From Sphingomonas sp. (GTDB lineage: Bacteria > Pseudomonadota > Alphaproteobacteria > Sphingomonadales > Sphingomonadaceae), in the NCBI RefSeq assembly GCF_017304635.1, contig NZ_JAFKMA010000003.1:191001-255000 (forward strand): DNA of 64,000 nt. Reading direction: 5' to 3'. Of this stretch, positions 25,183-34,107 are shown piece after piece (the stretch's first letter is position 1; each line of letters starts with the position of its first letter). The notes below the pieces were generated by a model. The model was not told the origin of the DNA and did no database searches. It was given only the letters and a program-made list of their open reading frames with translations. The translations under genes and the position numbers were made by a program.

Positions 25183-26904
25183 ATGGCGAGCGGGCTGATA
25201 CGCAAGGCGATGATCGTGTCTGCCGCATTGGGAGCGGCAACGATGCCGCCGGCGGCGAGCGCTTCTCCATCCGACGACCGCGCCACACCCGTCACGGCCG
25301 CGCCGGCGGCGCGCCCGTGGTGGCAACACGCCGTCATCTACGAAATCTACGTCCGCAGCTTCCAGGACTCCAACGGCGACGGGATCGGCGACCTGCCCGG
25401 CGTGACCAGCCGGCTCGATTACCTGAAGGCGCTCGGCGTGAACGCGATCTGGCTCACGCCCTTCTACCCTTCACCCAATTTCGACTTCGGCTACGACGTG
25501 TCCGACTATACCGGGATCGCGCGCGAATACGGCACGATGGCCGACTGGAACACGCTGGTCCGCGAAGCCAGGAAGCGCGGCATCCGCGTGCTGGTCGACT
25601 TGGTCGTCAACCACAGTTCCGACCAGCATCCATGGTTCAAGGAATCGCGCGCGTCGCGCACCAACCCCAAGCGCGACTGGTATATCTGGCGCGACGGCGG
25701 CCCGGGCGGCACGCCGCCCAACAACTGGCAATCGATCTTCGGCGGCCCGGCCTGGACCAAGGATCCGACGACCGGGCAATGGTATTACCACATCTTCGCC
25801 CCGCAACAGCCCGACCTCAACTGGGGAAATCCGGGCCTGCGCCAGGCGATGTTCGACGTCGTCCGCTTCTGGCTCGACCATGGCGCGGGCGGTTTCCGGC
25901 TCGATGCGACGCCGTATCTGTTCGAGAACTTCGCCTACGGCAACGACCCCGACCCCGCCAAGGGCGCGCCGGTCTGGCTGAAGCCGTACAATTCGCAGCT
26001 GCCGCAGGGTAATATCGTATTGCGCGACATGCGCAGGATCCTCGACGGATATCCCGGCGAGCGCGTGTTGCTGGGGGAATCCTCGACCACGAACATCAAG
26101 GAACTCCGCGCGGTCTATGGCCGCGACAAGGACGAGATCAACCTGCCGATGAACTTCCTGATCGGCAACATGAACAAGCTCGACGCCGCCGCTTTCAAGC
26201 GCAATTACGACGATGCCGCGCTGAAACTCGACGGCCTGCCGTCGACGGCGTTCTTCAGCAGCCATGACCATGGCCGCCAATGGTCGGCGTTCGGCGACGG
26301 CCGCAACAACGACGCGATCGCCAAGCTGACCGCGGCGCTGACGCTGCTCCAGCCCGGCACGGCGCTGCTCTATTATGGCGAGGAGATCGGGATGCGCGAC
26401 CTGTCGCCCGATCAACTGGCGGGCGTCCCGCTCGGCCCGCAGCGGCCGCGCGCGGACGAGCGCGACAAGGAACGCTCGCCGATGCAATGGTCGGACGCGC
26501 GCAATGCCGGCTTTTCGACCGGAACGCCGTGGCTGCCGGCGGATCGGACGGCGGCGCAATACAATGTCGCGGCCGAAGCGAAGCAGCCGGGATCGTTGCT
26601 GAACTGGTATCGCAAGCTGACCGCGCTGCGCCGCGACGACCCGGCATTCGACCATGGCAGTTATGTCGCGATCGATACGGGCAGAGCGGGGACTTATGCG
26701 TTCGCGCGGCGGACGAGCGCGGGCCGCTATGTGCTGGTGGCGACGAATGCCGGGGCGACGGCGGCTCCGCTCGACATCGCACGCTGGACCGGCGTGACGA
26801 GCGGCACGCCGAAGGTGCTGGCGGATTCTCAGGGCGAGCGGACGACGGCGGGGCCGGCGACCCTGTCGCCCTATCAGGTGCTGGTGATCGAACTGCGGCG
26901 CTGA
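25183..26904 (+). CDS. Exported GH13 alpha-glucosidase-type enzyme
   Basis: A 573-residue glycoside hydrolase family 13 enzyme with a Sec signal (about residues 1-29, ending ASAS), so periplasmic. The barrel motifs are VVNHSS (142-147), GGFRLDATP with nucleophile Asp241, LLGESST with acid/base Glu299 and FFSSHDHGR with Asp362. GDGIGDLPGVTSRLDYL and RSPMQWSDARNAGFS are typical of oligo-1,6-glucosidase, alpha-glucosidase and trehalose synthase subgroups; the choice among them needs phylogeny. A C-terminal beta domain ends at the stop. The ATG at 25183 follows GAGGTGAGG. No sugar transporter gene is adjacent. Confidence 0.9.
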   Translation: MASGLIRKAMIVSAALGAATMPPAASASPSDDRATPVTAAPAARPWWQHAVIYEIYVRSFQDSNGDGIGDLPGVTSRLDYLKALGVNAIWLTPFYPSPNFDFGYDVSDYTGIAREYGTMADWNTLVREARKRGIRVLVDLVVNHSSDQHPWFKESRASRTNPKRDWYIWRDGGPGGTPPNNWQSIFGGPAWTKDPTTGQWYYHIFAPQQPDLNWGNPGLRQAMFDVVRFWLDHGAGGFRLDATPYLFENFAYGNDPDPAKGAPVWLKPYNSQLPQGNIVLRDMRRILDGYPGERVLLGESSTTNIKELRAVYGRDKDEINLPMNFLIGNMNKLDAAAFKRNYDDAALKLDGLPSTAFFSSHDHGRQWSAFGDGRNNDAIAKLTAALTLLQPGTALLYYGEEIGMRDLSPDQLAGVPLGPQRPRADERDKERSPMQWSDARNAGFSTGTPWLPADRTAAQYNVAAEAKQPGSLLNWYRKLTALRRDDPAFDHGSYVAIDTGRAGTYAFARRTSAGRYVLVATNAGATAAPLDIARWTGVTSGTPKVLADSQGERTTAGPATLSPYQVLVIELRR

Positions 26905-26925
26905 GCGGAACCGGCGGCGCGGCGA

Positions 26926-27360
26926 TCAGTCCTCGGTCGCGCCGGCGTCCGCATCAGGCGCCTCCGCGCCGGTCCGCGCGGCGCGCGAAATCCCCGCGCC
27001 GCGCAGCAGCGCCTGGACGCGCGCAGGCAGGCCACCCGGGTCGAACGGTTTGGTCACGTAATCGTCCGCGCCGCTCCGATCGGCGAGTTCGATGTGCAGC
27101 GGCGTGCCGCGACTGGTCAGCATCATCACGGGCAGATCGACCGCGTCGGGATGCTGGCGCAATTCGGCAAGGATGTGCATCCCGGACCGGCCCGGCAGCA
27201 TCTGGTCGAGAATGACGAGATCGGCGCGATTGTCGATGATCGCCGCCATCGCCTCGTCGCCGTGATGGACGGTGACGACTTCATGTCCGGCCCGCTCCAG
27301 CGCGGGGGTCGCCTTCTCGATCACGAGCTCGTCGTCATCGACGATCACAATCTTCGCCAT
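26926..27360 (-). CDS. Single-domain response regulator
   Basis: A 144-residue protein with one receiver domain (1-120) and a short disordered Ala/Asp tail. The acidic pocket is Asp8-Asp9, the phosphoacceptor Asp52 (VILDQMLPG), the switch Thr82 and Lys104 (VTKPFD). There is no output domain, so it signals by protein contact or as a phosphate shuttle or sink. It begins five bases after the hybrid kinase stop and is surely in its operon; it most likely receives phosphate from that kinase's Hpt domain. Confidence 0.9.
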   Translation of the reverse strand: MAKIVIVDDDELVIEKATPALERAGHEVVTVHHGDEAMAAIIDNRADLVILDQMLPGRSGMHILAELRQHPDAVDLPVMMLTSRGTPLHIELADRSGADDYVTKPFDPGGLPARVQALLRGAGISRAARTGAEAPDADAGATED

Positions 27361-27365
27361 ACGCC

Positions 27366-30300
27366 TTACCGTTCTCCTTCCGCGACGCGTTGCAACGCAT
27401 CATAGCCCGCCTTGATCCGCGCCGACCGTTCCGCTGGCGGCCACGACCGCAGCCCGTTCTCCAGCGCATATGCTTCGTCGCCAAGCGCCACTTCGCCGAA
27501 CATGCCGGCGGTTCCGGCCAGCTTGTGGAGCAGTTCGACGACATCGGCGATGTCGGCGTCCGCGAACCGTCCCGTCCGGATCAACCGGCTGACCGCCGCC
27601 AGCGTTTCCTCCCGACGAGCAAAGTAGCGCTGCTCGATCGAACGGTTAGCCTTGGGCGCATCGGGCGCGACCGCCGCCGCCGGCGTCGCTGCCCAGTGCA
27701 GCAATGCCGCCTGCAGATCCTCCAGCGACACCGGTTTGGCGAGGTGGCTTTGCATCCCGGCGTCGAGGCACGCGGCGATGTCGTCGGCATAGGCATTGGC
27801 GGTCAGCGCGACGATCGGCAGCGACGGCGCATCCACCCCGCTTGCACGGATCCGCCGCGTCGCCTCGACACCGTCGATGCCCGGCATGCGCATGTCCATC
27901 AGCACCACGGAATAACGCTGTGTGCCGGCCGCCACCATCGCGACTGCCTCCGCGCCGTCATGGGCCAGCTCGCAATCGTAACCGATCCGGTCGAGCATCT
28001 CCGTCATCAGCAGGCGGTTGACGTCGTGATCCTCGGCGACGAGCACGCAAGGACGCGTGCTCGTCCGCTGTACCGGCACGATCGTCGGCGTCGGTTGCGC
28101 GAGCATCGCCGCCTGCTCCGGCGCGGGCCGCAGCGGGACCGACAGGAAGAAGGTCGTCCCCCGTCCCTCCTCGCTCTCCAGCCGCAGGTCGCCGTCCATC
28201 AACCGAGCCAGCCGCGCACTGATCGCGAGCCCCAGCCCCGATCCGCCGAACCGGGCGGCGATGCTGCCGTCGGCCTGAACGAACTGATCGAACACCGCCT
28301 GCTGGCGATCGGGCGCGATGCCGATCCCGGTATCCTCGACCGCAATTACGATCGTATCGCCTTGCGCTCGCGACGCGCGCAGCGTGACCGTGCCGTATTT
28401 GGTGAACTTGACGGCATTGCCCAGCAGGTTGAGCACGATCTGCCGCAGTCGCAGCGCATCGCCGCACACGCGGTCGGGCAAGTCCGGCGCCAGGTCGCAA
28501 CGCCCCCGCAGCCCCTTCTTCTCGAGCGCCGGGCCGACCAGTTTCACGCAGGCATCAAGCGTATGGGCGAGGTCGAAAGGCTCCTCCGATATCACCATCT
28601 GCCCGGCCTCGACCTTGGACAGGTCGAGGATATCGTTAAGCAACCGCATCATCGCACGACCCGACTCGGCGATCATCTCCGTCCGGCGGCGCTGTTCGTC
28701 CGACAGTTCGCCGGCCAGCATCAGTTCGGTGAAGCCGACCACGCCGTTCATCGGCGTCCGGATTTCGTGGCTCATATTGGCGAGGAAGCTCGTCTTGGCT
28801 TTGACGGCGTCTTCGGCGCGGTCGCGCGCGGCGGCGAGATCGGCCTCGGCTCGGACCTGGTCGCTGACGTCCCGGCTGACGACGACGATCCGCGGGCGAT
28901 GGCTATATTCGGCGATCCGCGCCGCCGCCTCGATCCACACCAGCGCACCGTCCTGTCGCTTGAGCCGGAACCGCGCAGTCGCGACGTCGCCCCGTGCGCG
29001 CTGAGTCAAGTCGCCGATCAGCCGCGCGATGACGGCACGGTCGTCCGCCACCACCAGCGACTGCAACCGCCGCCCCCTCATCCAGACCGGCGAATAGCCC
29101 AGGATCGTCTCGACCGAGGGCGACATGAACAAGCAATTGCCAGCGACGTCGTGGAGCGAGATCACATCGCTCGCCTGTTCGGTCAGCAGGCGGAAGCGCG
29201 CTTCGTTGTCCGCCAGCTCGGCCTGCGCGGCGACGCGTTCGCTGACGTCCTGAACGATGCCGAACAAGGCGGTGGGCGTGCCCGCGGTGTCGACTTCCAC
29301 CTCGGCGCGCGTGACGATATGAACGGTTGCGCCGTCGCCCCGCACCAGCCGCGCCTGCGACGTGTAGCCGACCTGATGCTCGCGCGCATGCGCCACCGCC
29401 TCGCGGACCGCAGCGACGTCGTCGGGGTGATAAGCGGCCAACGCGGTGTCGGCGGTCGGTATGGTATCGGCCGGTAGGCCGTAGATGCGATAGACTTCGT
29501 CCGACCACAGGATCGCGCCGGTCGCATAATCGATCCGCCAGTGGCCGAGCTTGCCCACCGCCTCGGCCATCGTCAGCATGCGGTTGCTGTCGCGCAACTG
29601 CCGCCCCGTTTCCTGCAACGCAGCGTCGGCATCGTGCGCCTCGGTAACATCCTGGATCACGCCGAACAGGCCGATCACCGACCCGTCCGGCCCCGTCTCG
29701 GCACGTCCGCTCGAAACGATGTGGCGAACGCTGCCGTCGTCGCGGAGCAGGCGCGCGGTGAAGGCAAAATGCTTGCCCGTAGTCACGGCATCGTCGACCG
29801 CGGCCTGGACTCGCGCGCGATCGTCGGGGTGATAGAACTCGATCGCCGCGTCGAGCCGGGGGGCATAGCCGCTCGGCTTGGCGTGGATCGCGCAGACGAC
29901 GTCGGACCAGAACACCGATCCGCTGGCGATATCCACGCGCCAGTGTCCGACGCGGCTCATCTCCTCCGCCATCAGCAGCAGGCGGTTCGCCTCGCTCAGT
30001 TGGTTGGTGGCGGTGAGGCGTTCGAGCTCGGCCGTCTCGCGGCGGCTGACGTCGCGAACGGTCGCGATCAGCTCGTCGGGGGCGCCGTCGGCATCGCGGA
30101 TCAGCCGATAGCTCGCTTCCAGCCAGACATAGCTGCCGTCCTTGCGCCGCTGGCGATAGATGCACATCGGATTCTCGACCCCGTCGAGCAGCGAGTTGCA
30201 GGTCGCGACCGCAATGGCGCGATCGTCGGGATGGAGCGCGCCCGCCGCCGGCTCGCCGACCATCTCGTCAGGTGTGTAGCCGAGCAGGTTGTACGACGCG

Positions 30301-31682
30301 GGCGAGACGTAGCGGCGCACCCCCTGCAACGACAGCCGCACGATCATGTCGTTCGAATTGTCGGCGAGCAGGCGATAGCGGCGCTCGCTGTCGATCCGCG
30401 CATCGTCGGCGGCCCTGCGGTCGGTCACGTCGTGGATGTTGCCGTAGGTGCCGGTGATCGCGCCGTGCTCGTCGACCATCACGCGGCTGCGGACGGAGGC
30501 CCAGCGCACGTCGCCGTCGAGATTGCGGAAGCGCAGCTCCTGCACGCATTCCTCGACATCGCCGCGATACAGTTCGGCCAGTCGCGCCAGCACGGCGTCC
30601 CGATCGTCGGGCTCGACCGTTTCGAGGAACGAGCTGCCCAGGGCGACCGCCGGATCCTGACCGGTCAGCTCCGCCCAGGCCGGGTTGAGATAGGTCCAGC
30701 GACCCTCGACGTCGGTTTCGAAGATCACTTCGCGCGATTGTTCGAGGATGCGGCGATAGCGGCGATCCGCCGCGGCGCGCTCGTGCGCCAGCCTGACGCG
30801 CTCGCCGAGCATCGCCGCGAGCGGCAGGCAGGTGCCGTACAGCACGGCCAGGTAGAATTGGAAGAACTCGATCCGTCTCGCGACATCGCCGCCGATCAGG
30901 GCAACCGGACCATAACCCAGCGCCGAAAACCCGCTGCCGACCGCAGCGACGATCGCAACGCCAGCGACCGCGCCGATCAGGCCCAAACGGTACGTCGCGA
31001 TGACCAGCATCGCCAGCGGCAGGAACAATAGCGGCAGGCGCGACTGAGCGAACACGCCCAACGACACGCTCGCGACCAGCAGCAGCGGCCATGCGATCGT
31101 GGCGACCGACGAGCCGCGTTTCCGCCCGGCATGGCGGCGTTCCGACTGCACCGTCAACACGAGCGAGCAGACCAGGATCATGCCCAAGATATCGCTGCTC
31201 ACCCAGCTCACCCAGGCGCTGGCAAAACCGCCGCCGAAGCGCGTTATTGCGCCCGTGCCCACGGCCGCACCGATCGACGCCGCGATCGTCACCCCAAACA
31301 GGAAGATCGCCGTACCGCGCGGCGACCGGAAGGCATCGGCGCCGCTCCGCAATCCGCCGATGATCGTCGCCGCGGTCACCGCCGTCATGACGTTGGCAAG
31401 TGACAGGAGAACCGCCAGCGACCACGACGACCCGCCATTGGCGTTCGACACCATGCTGGCGAGAAAACACCCGATCGCGAACGCCGGCCGCCGCCGGACG
31501 GGGCTCAAGAGTAATGCCGCGAGCAGCACCCCGTTGGCGGGCCACAACGCCGCGATCCCGTCGCTCCCGCGGCTGAGCGCAAGACCGAGCACGGCGGACA
31601 GGAAATAGGCGACCGCCACCAGCGTCGGCGCCAACCACTTGGCGAGACTTCCGGGCGAATCCTCGAAATCGATTGCAGGCAT
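27366..31682 (-). CDS. MASE1 hybrid histidine kinase with five PAS, REC and Hpt
   Basis: A 1438-residue membrane phosphorelay kinase. Residues about 10-300 form a MASE1 integral-membrane sensor with eight or more helices. Five PAS/PAC modules follow at roughly 307-425, 432-555, 565-695, 702-825 and 829-955. HisKA has the H-box NMSHEIRTPMNGVVGF with His972, then a HATPase domain (N-box about 1075; FGGSGLGLAIS). The REC domain carries Asp1263 (LMDMRMPG) and the C-terminal Hpt has His1386 (LLHKLAGTAGM). Thus His-Asp-His are in one chain, with the adjacent REC-only protein as likely last Asp. PAS3 and PAS4 are near duplicates (both with VGHWR/LGHWR and WSD...YHPDD). The signal is unknown. Confidence 0.92.
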   Translation of the reverse strand: MPAIDFEDSPGSLAKWLAPTLVAVAYFLSAVLGLALSRGSDGIAALWPANGVLLAALLLSPVRRRPAFAIGCFLASMVSNANGGSSWSLAVLLSLANVMTAVTAATIIGGLRSGADAFRSPRGTAIFLFGVTIAASIGAAVGTGAITRFGGGFASAWVSWVSSDILGMILVCSLVLTVQSERRHAGRKRGSSVATIAWPLLLVASVSLGVFAQSRLPLLFLPLAMLVIATYRLGLIGAVAGVAIVAAVGSGFSALGYGPVALIGGDVARRIEFFQFYLAVLYGTCLPLAAMLGERVRLAHERAAADRRYRRILEQSREVIFETDVEGRWTYLNPAWAELTGQDPAVALGSSFLETVEPDDRDAVLARLAELYRGDVEECVQELRFRNLDGDVRWASVRSRVMVDEHGAITGTYGNIHDVTDRRAADDARIDSERRYRLLADNSNDMIVRLSLQGVRRYVSPASYNLLGYTPDEMVGEPAAGALHPDDRAIAVATCNSLLDGVENPMCIYRQRRKDGSYVWLEASYRLIRDADGAPDELIATVRDVSRRETAELERLTATNQLSEANRLLLMAEEMSRVGHWRVDIASGSVFWSDVVCAIHAKPSGYAPRLDAAIEFYHPDDRARVQAAVDDAVTTGKHFAFTARLLRDDGSVRHIVSSGRAETGPDGSVIGLFGVIQDVTEAHDADAALQETGRQLRDSNRMLTMAEAVGKLGHWRIDYATGAILWSDEVYRIYGLPADTIPTADTALAAYHPDDVAAVREAVAHAREHQVGYTSQARLVRGDGATVHIVTRAEVEVDTAGTPTALFGIVQDVSERVAAQAELADNEARFRLLTEQASDVISLHDVAGNCLFMSPSVETILGYSPVWMRGRRLQSLVVADDRAVIARLIGDLTQRARGDVATARFRLKRQDGALVWIEAAARIAEYSHRPRIVVVSRDVSDQVRAEADLAAARDRAEDAVKAKTSFLANMSHEIRTPMNGVVGFTELMLAGELSDEQRRRTEMIAESGRAMMRLLNDILDLSKVEAGQMVISEEPFDLAHTLDACVKLVGPALEKKGLRGRCDLAPDLPDRVCGDALRLRQIVLNLLGNAVKFTKYGTVTLRASRAQGDTIVIAVEDTGIGIAPDRQQAVFDQFVQADGSIAARFGGSGLGLAISARLARLMDGDLRLESEEGRGTTFFLSVPLRPAPEQAAMLAQPTPTIVPVQRTSTRPCVLVAEDHDVNRLLMTEMLDRIGYDCELAHDGAEAVAMVAAGTQRYSVVLMDMRMPGIDGVEATRRIRASGVDAPSLPIVALTANAYADDIAACLDAGMQSHLAKPVSLEDLQAALLHWAATPAAAVAPDAPKANRSIEQRYFARREETLAAVSRLIRTGRFADADIADVVELLHKLAGTAGMFGEVALGDEAYALENGLRSWPPAERSARIKAGYDALQRVAEGER

Positions 31683-31729
31683 ACCGCCGTGCTAGCCGGC
31701 GTTGGTTAATACCGTGCAAAGGCTGGAGC

Positions 31730-32149
31730 TTAGCCCTCCCCGCGCACCGCCGGCGTTTTCATCGCCGCATCGAGCCAGGCGATCAGCGAGCATTCGACCA
31801 GATCGGATCCGCTGCTGGTCCCGGCATATCCTTCGCCGTCGAGCTCGATCCGCACGTCGATCGTGATCTGCAACGCGCCGTCCTCGTCGCGATCGGCGGA
31901 GCGCACTTCGTAACTGGTCAGCGTCGGCGCGATCTCCAGGATATGCGCCGCAGCGGCGAACGCCGCATCGAACGCGCCGGGGGCCGAACCGATATCAGTC
32001 ACGCGCCCGCGCGTGCGGTGGTCGAGCTCGACCCGCGCAACGGGCCACGCATGCTCCGCCACCGCCGACCGGAGATCGACCCGTCCCACGCGCCAGATCG
32101 CGCGCGTGTCATCCGACGATAGTGACGGCGTTGAAACTTTCGTGCTCAT
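31730..32149 (-). CDS. Stand-alone LeuA-type regulatory (allosteric) domain protein
   Basis: A 139-residue cytoplasmic protein resembling the C-terminal regulatory domain of 2-isopropylmalate synthase. The strand-helix pattern ending in ITIDVRIELDGEGYAG then TSSGSDLVECSLIAWLDAAM matches the LeuA domain in which leucine binds; the (beta)ase catalytic barrel is absent. A related pattern near residues 50-75 (AWPVARVELDHRTRGRVTDI) would be the first strand set. Start ATG 32149 is chosen over an ORF extension to 32263. It stands 47 bases before the hybrid-kinase start on the same strand and divergent from cpaF. No leucine genes are near. Role unknown; leucine or branched-chain acid sensing is inference. 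Confidence 0.7.
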   Translation of the reverse strand: MSTKVSTPSLSSDDTRAIWRVGRVDLRSAVAEHAWPVARVELDHRTRGRVTDIGSAPGAFDAAFAAAAHILEIAPTLTSYEVRSADRDEDGALQITIDVRIELDGEGYAGTSSGSDLVECSLIAWLDAAMKTPAVRGEG

Positions 32150-32360
32150 AATAAACTCATGAAGAAACTTCGTGTCGAACGCCGTTAGCGGCGAATTACG
32201 TCCTACACCATAGCCCGCAGCAAAAATTACCGCCCGCGCCGCCAAAGGATGCCGATCGATCAATGCCCTGCTCGCGCCAGCCAGCCGCGCCGAACTTGGT
32301 TAGGAAATTGTCAAACCTTAGCCCCTACGATCGTCGGATGACCTTGAAGGGGCAAATGGC

Positions 32361-33884
32361 ATGAGTGCGTTCGGACGGCGGAATGGCGGCAGCGGACCGG
32401 CTGCGCGCCCAGCCTTCGGCGTGGCCAAGCCGATGCAGGGTGGGGGCGGCATGCGCGCCGAGCCGAATCTAGCCGAGCAATTCCCGCCCCTTCCCACCGC
32501 CCCCGAAGCGCCGCCGTCATCGCCCGCCGCCAACATGCCCGGCGTCGCGATGGACGCGATGCAGCGGCTCGCCGATCGCCAGAACGCCAGCGCCGAATCG
32601 GGCAGCTCGCGCGGCGAGGGGTTCGAGGCCTCGGTCCACAAGATCAAGGAACAGGTGCTGCCGCGCCTGCTCGAACGCGTCGATCCGGAAGCCGCCGCCA
32701 CGCTCAACAAGGACGAGCTGGCCGAGGAATTTCGCCCGATCATCGGCGAAGTGCTCGCCGAGCTGAAGCTGACGCTCAACCGGCGCGAGCAGTTCGCGCT
32801 GGAGAAGGTGCTGGTCGACGAACTGCTGGGCTTGGGGCCGCTCGAGGAACTGCTCGCCGACCCGAACATCAGCGACATCATGGTCAACGGCCCCGACCAG
32901 ACCTTCGTCGAGCGCAAGGGCCAGTTGGAGCTCGCGCAGATCCAGTTCCGCGACGAGGAGCATCTGTTCCAGATCGCGCAGCGCATCTGCAACTCGGTCG
33001 GCCGCCGCGTCGACCAGACGACCCCACTCGCCGACGCCCGCCTGAAGGACGGCTCTCGCGTCAACGTGATCGTCCCGCCGTTGAGCTTGCGCGGCACCGC
33101 GATCTCGATACGTAAATTCTCCGACAAGCCGATCACGCTCGACATGATGGCTGGGTTCGGCAGCATGTCGACCAAGATGGCGACCGCGCTGAAGATCGCC
33201 GGCGCGTGCCGGTTCAACATCGTCATCTCGGGCGGTACCGGCTCGGGTAAGACGACGATGCTCAACGCCCTGTCGAAGATGATCGACCCGGGCGAGCGCG
33301 TGCTGACGATCGAGGACGCTGCCGAACTCCGGCTGCAGCAGCCGCACTGGCTGCCGCTCGAAACGCGCCCCGCCAACCTGGAAGGCCAGGGCGAGATCAC
33401 CATCCGCGACCTCGTCAAGAACGCGCTGCGTATGCGTCCGGATCGCATCATCCTCGGCGAAATCCGCGGCAGCGAGTGTTTCGACTTGCTCGCGGCGATG
33501 AATACCGGTCACGACGGGTCGATGTGTACGCTTCACTCCAACAGCCCGCGCGAATGCCTGGGCCGTATGGAGAACATGGTGCTGATGGGCGACATCAAGA
33601 TCCCGAAGGAAGCGATTTCGCGCCAGATCGCCGATTCGGTCGACATGATCGTCCAGGTCAAGCGCCTGCGCGACGGCTCGCGCCGCGTGACCAACATCAC
33701 CGAGGTCATCGGGATGGAAGGCCCCGTCATCGTGACGCAGGAGCTGTTCAAGTTCGAGTATCTCGACGAGAGCGCCGACGGCAAGATCGTCGGCGAGTAC
33801 CGCGCGATGGGTCTGCGCCCCTACACGATCGAGAAGGCGCGGCAGTTCGGCTTCGACCAGGCGTTCCTGGAAGCCTGTTTGTAA
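32361..33884 (+). CDS. cpaF: CpaF/TadA-type pilus assembly ATPase
   Basis: A 507-residue type II/IV secretion ATPase of the CpaF group that powers Flp/Tad pilus assembly. An N-terminal disordered, Pro-rich segment (about 1-85) precedes the N-terminal ATPase lobe (LGPLEELLADPNISDIMVNG), Walker A SGGTGSGKTT (about 288-297), the Asp box TIEDAAELRL, Walker B IILGEIRG and the His box LHSNSPRECLGRMENM. AAGGGG precedes the ATG. The usual cpaB-cpaE and tadB-tadC partners are not in this window, so the gene is separated from its locus or works with distant genes. A strongly folded intergenic element follows. Confidence 0.92.
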   Translation: MSAFGRRNGGSGPAARPAFGVAKPMQGGGGMRAEPNLAEQFPPLPTAPEAPPSSPAANMPGVAMDAMQRLADRQNASAESGSSRGEGFEASVHKIKEQVLPRLLERVDPEAAATLNKDELAEEFRPIIGEVLAELKLTLNRREQFALEKVLVDELLGLGPLEELLADPNISDIMVNGPDQTFVERKGQLELAQIQFRDEEHLFQIAQRICNSVGRRVDQTTPLADARLKDGSRVNVIVPPLSLRGTAISIRKFSDKPITLDMMAGFGSMSTKMATALKIAGACRFNIVISGGTGSGKTTMLNALSKMIDPGERVLTIEDAAELRLQQPHWLPLETRPANLEGQGEITIRDLVKNALRMRPDRIILGEIRGSECFDLLAAMNTGHDGSMCTLHSNSPRECLGRMENMVLMGDIKIPKEAISRQIADSVDMIVQVKRLRDGSRRVTNITEVIGMEGPVIVTQELFKFEYLDESADGKIVGEYRAMGLRPYTIEKARQFGFDQAFLEACL

Positions 33885-33895
33885 GCTTTTGTGCA

Positions 33896-34025
33896 GCGAT
33901 TTAGCGACGCTAAATCGCGTCCGCAAAAAGCGCGGCCGGCCTCGCGTAGCGAGGACCGACGAGTTTCAGGTGCAACGCGTCCCACGCGTTGCAGGTCATG
34001 CTGGGGGCATGACCGACCTGAAACT
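33896..34025. other. Highly folded intergenic element (hairpins plus three-way junction)
   Basis: Between cpaF and the next gene lies a chain of perfect inverted repeats. GCGATTTAGC/GCTAAATCGC with a 3-base loop (33896-33918) is followed by CTCGC-GTA-GCGAG (33941-33953). A three-way junction follows: outer stem AGTTTCAGGT (33962-33971) with ACCTGAAACT (34016-34025), enclosing stem GCAACGCGT/ACGCGTTGC (33972-33992) and stem GGTCATGC/GCATGACC (33994-34014) with single unpaired bases between. No U-run follows, so it is not a plain terminator. It could be a structured RNA, a 3' UTR stabiliser or a small palindromic mobile repeat. Confidence 0.65.
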
Positions 34026-34107
34026 GGCTTTGCCGAACTGCCCTGCGTTGCCGACAATCGCGGTTAACGCCCTGTTAGGATTCTGAGCGCCGCCTTACAT
34101 CGTGGCC

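Noticed and set aside
27390-31031. Two long plus-strand frames (695 and 496 codons) opposite the hybrid kinase
   Set aside because: The minus-strand protein has intact domains throughout; the opposite frames are Arg/Gln/Asp-rich shadows.
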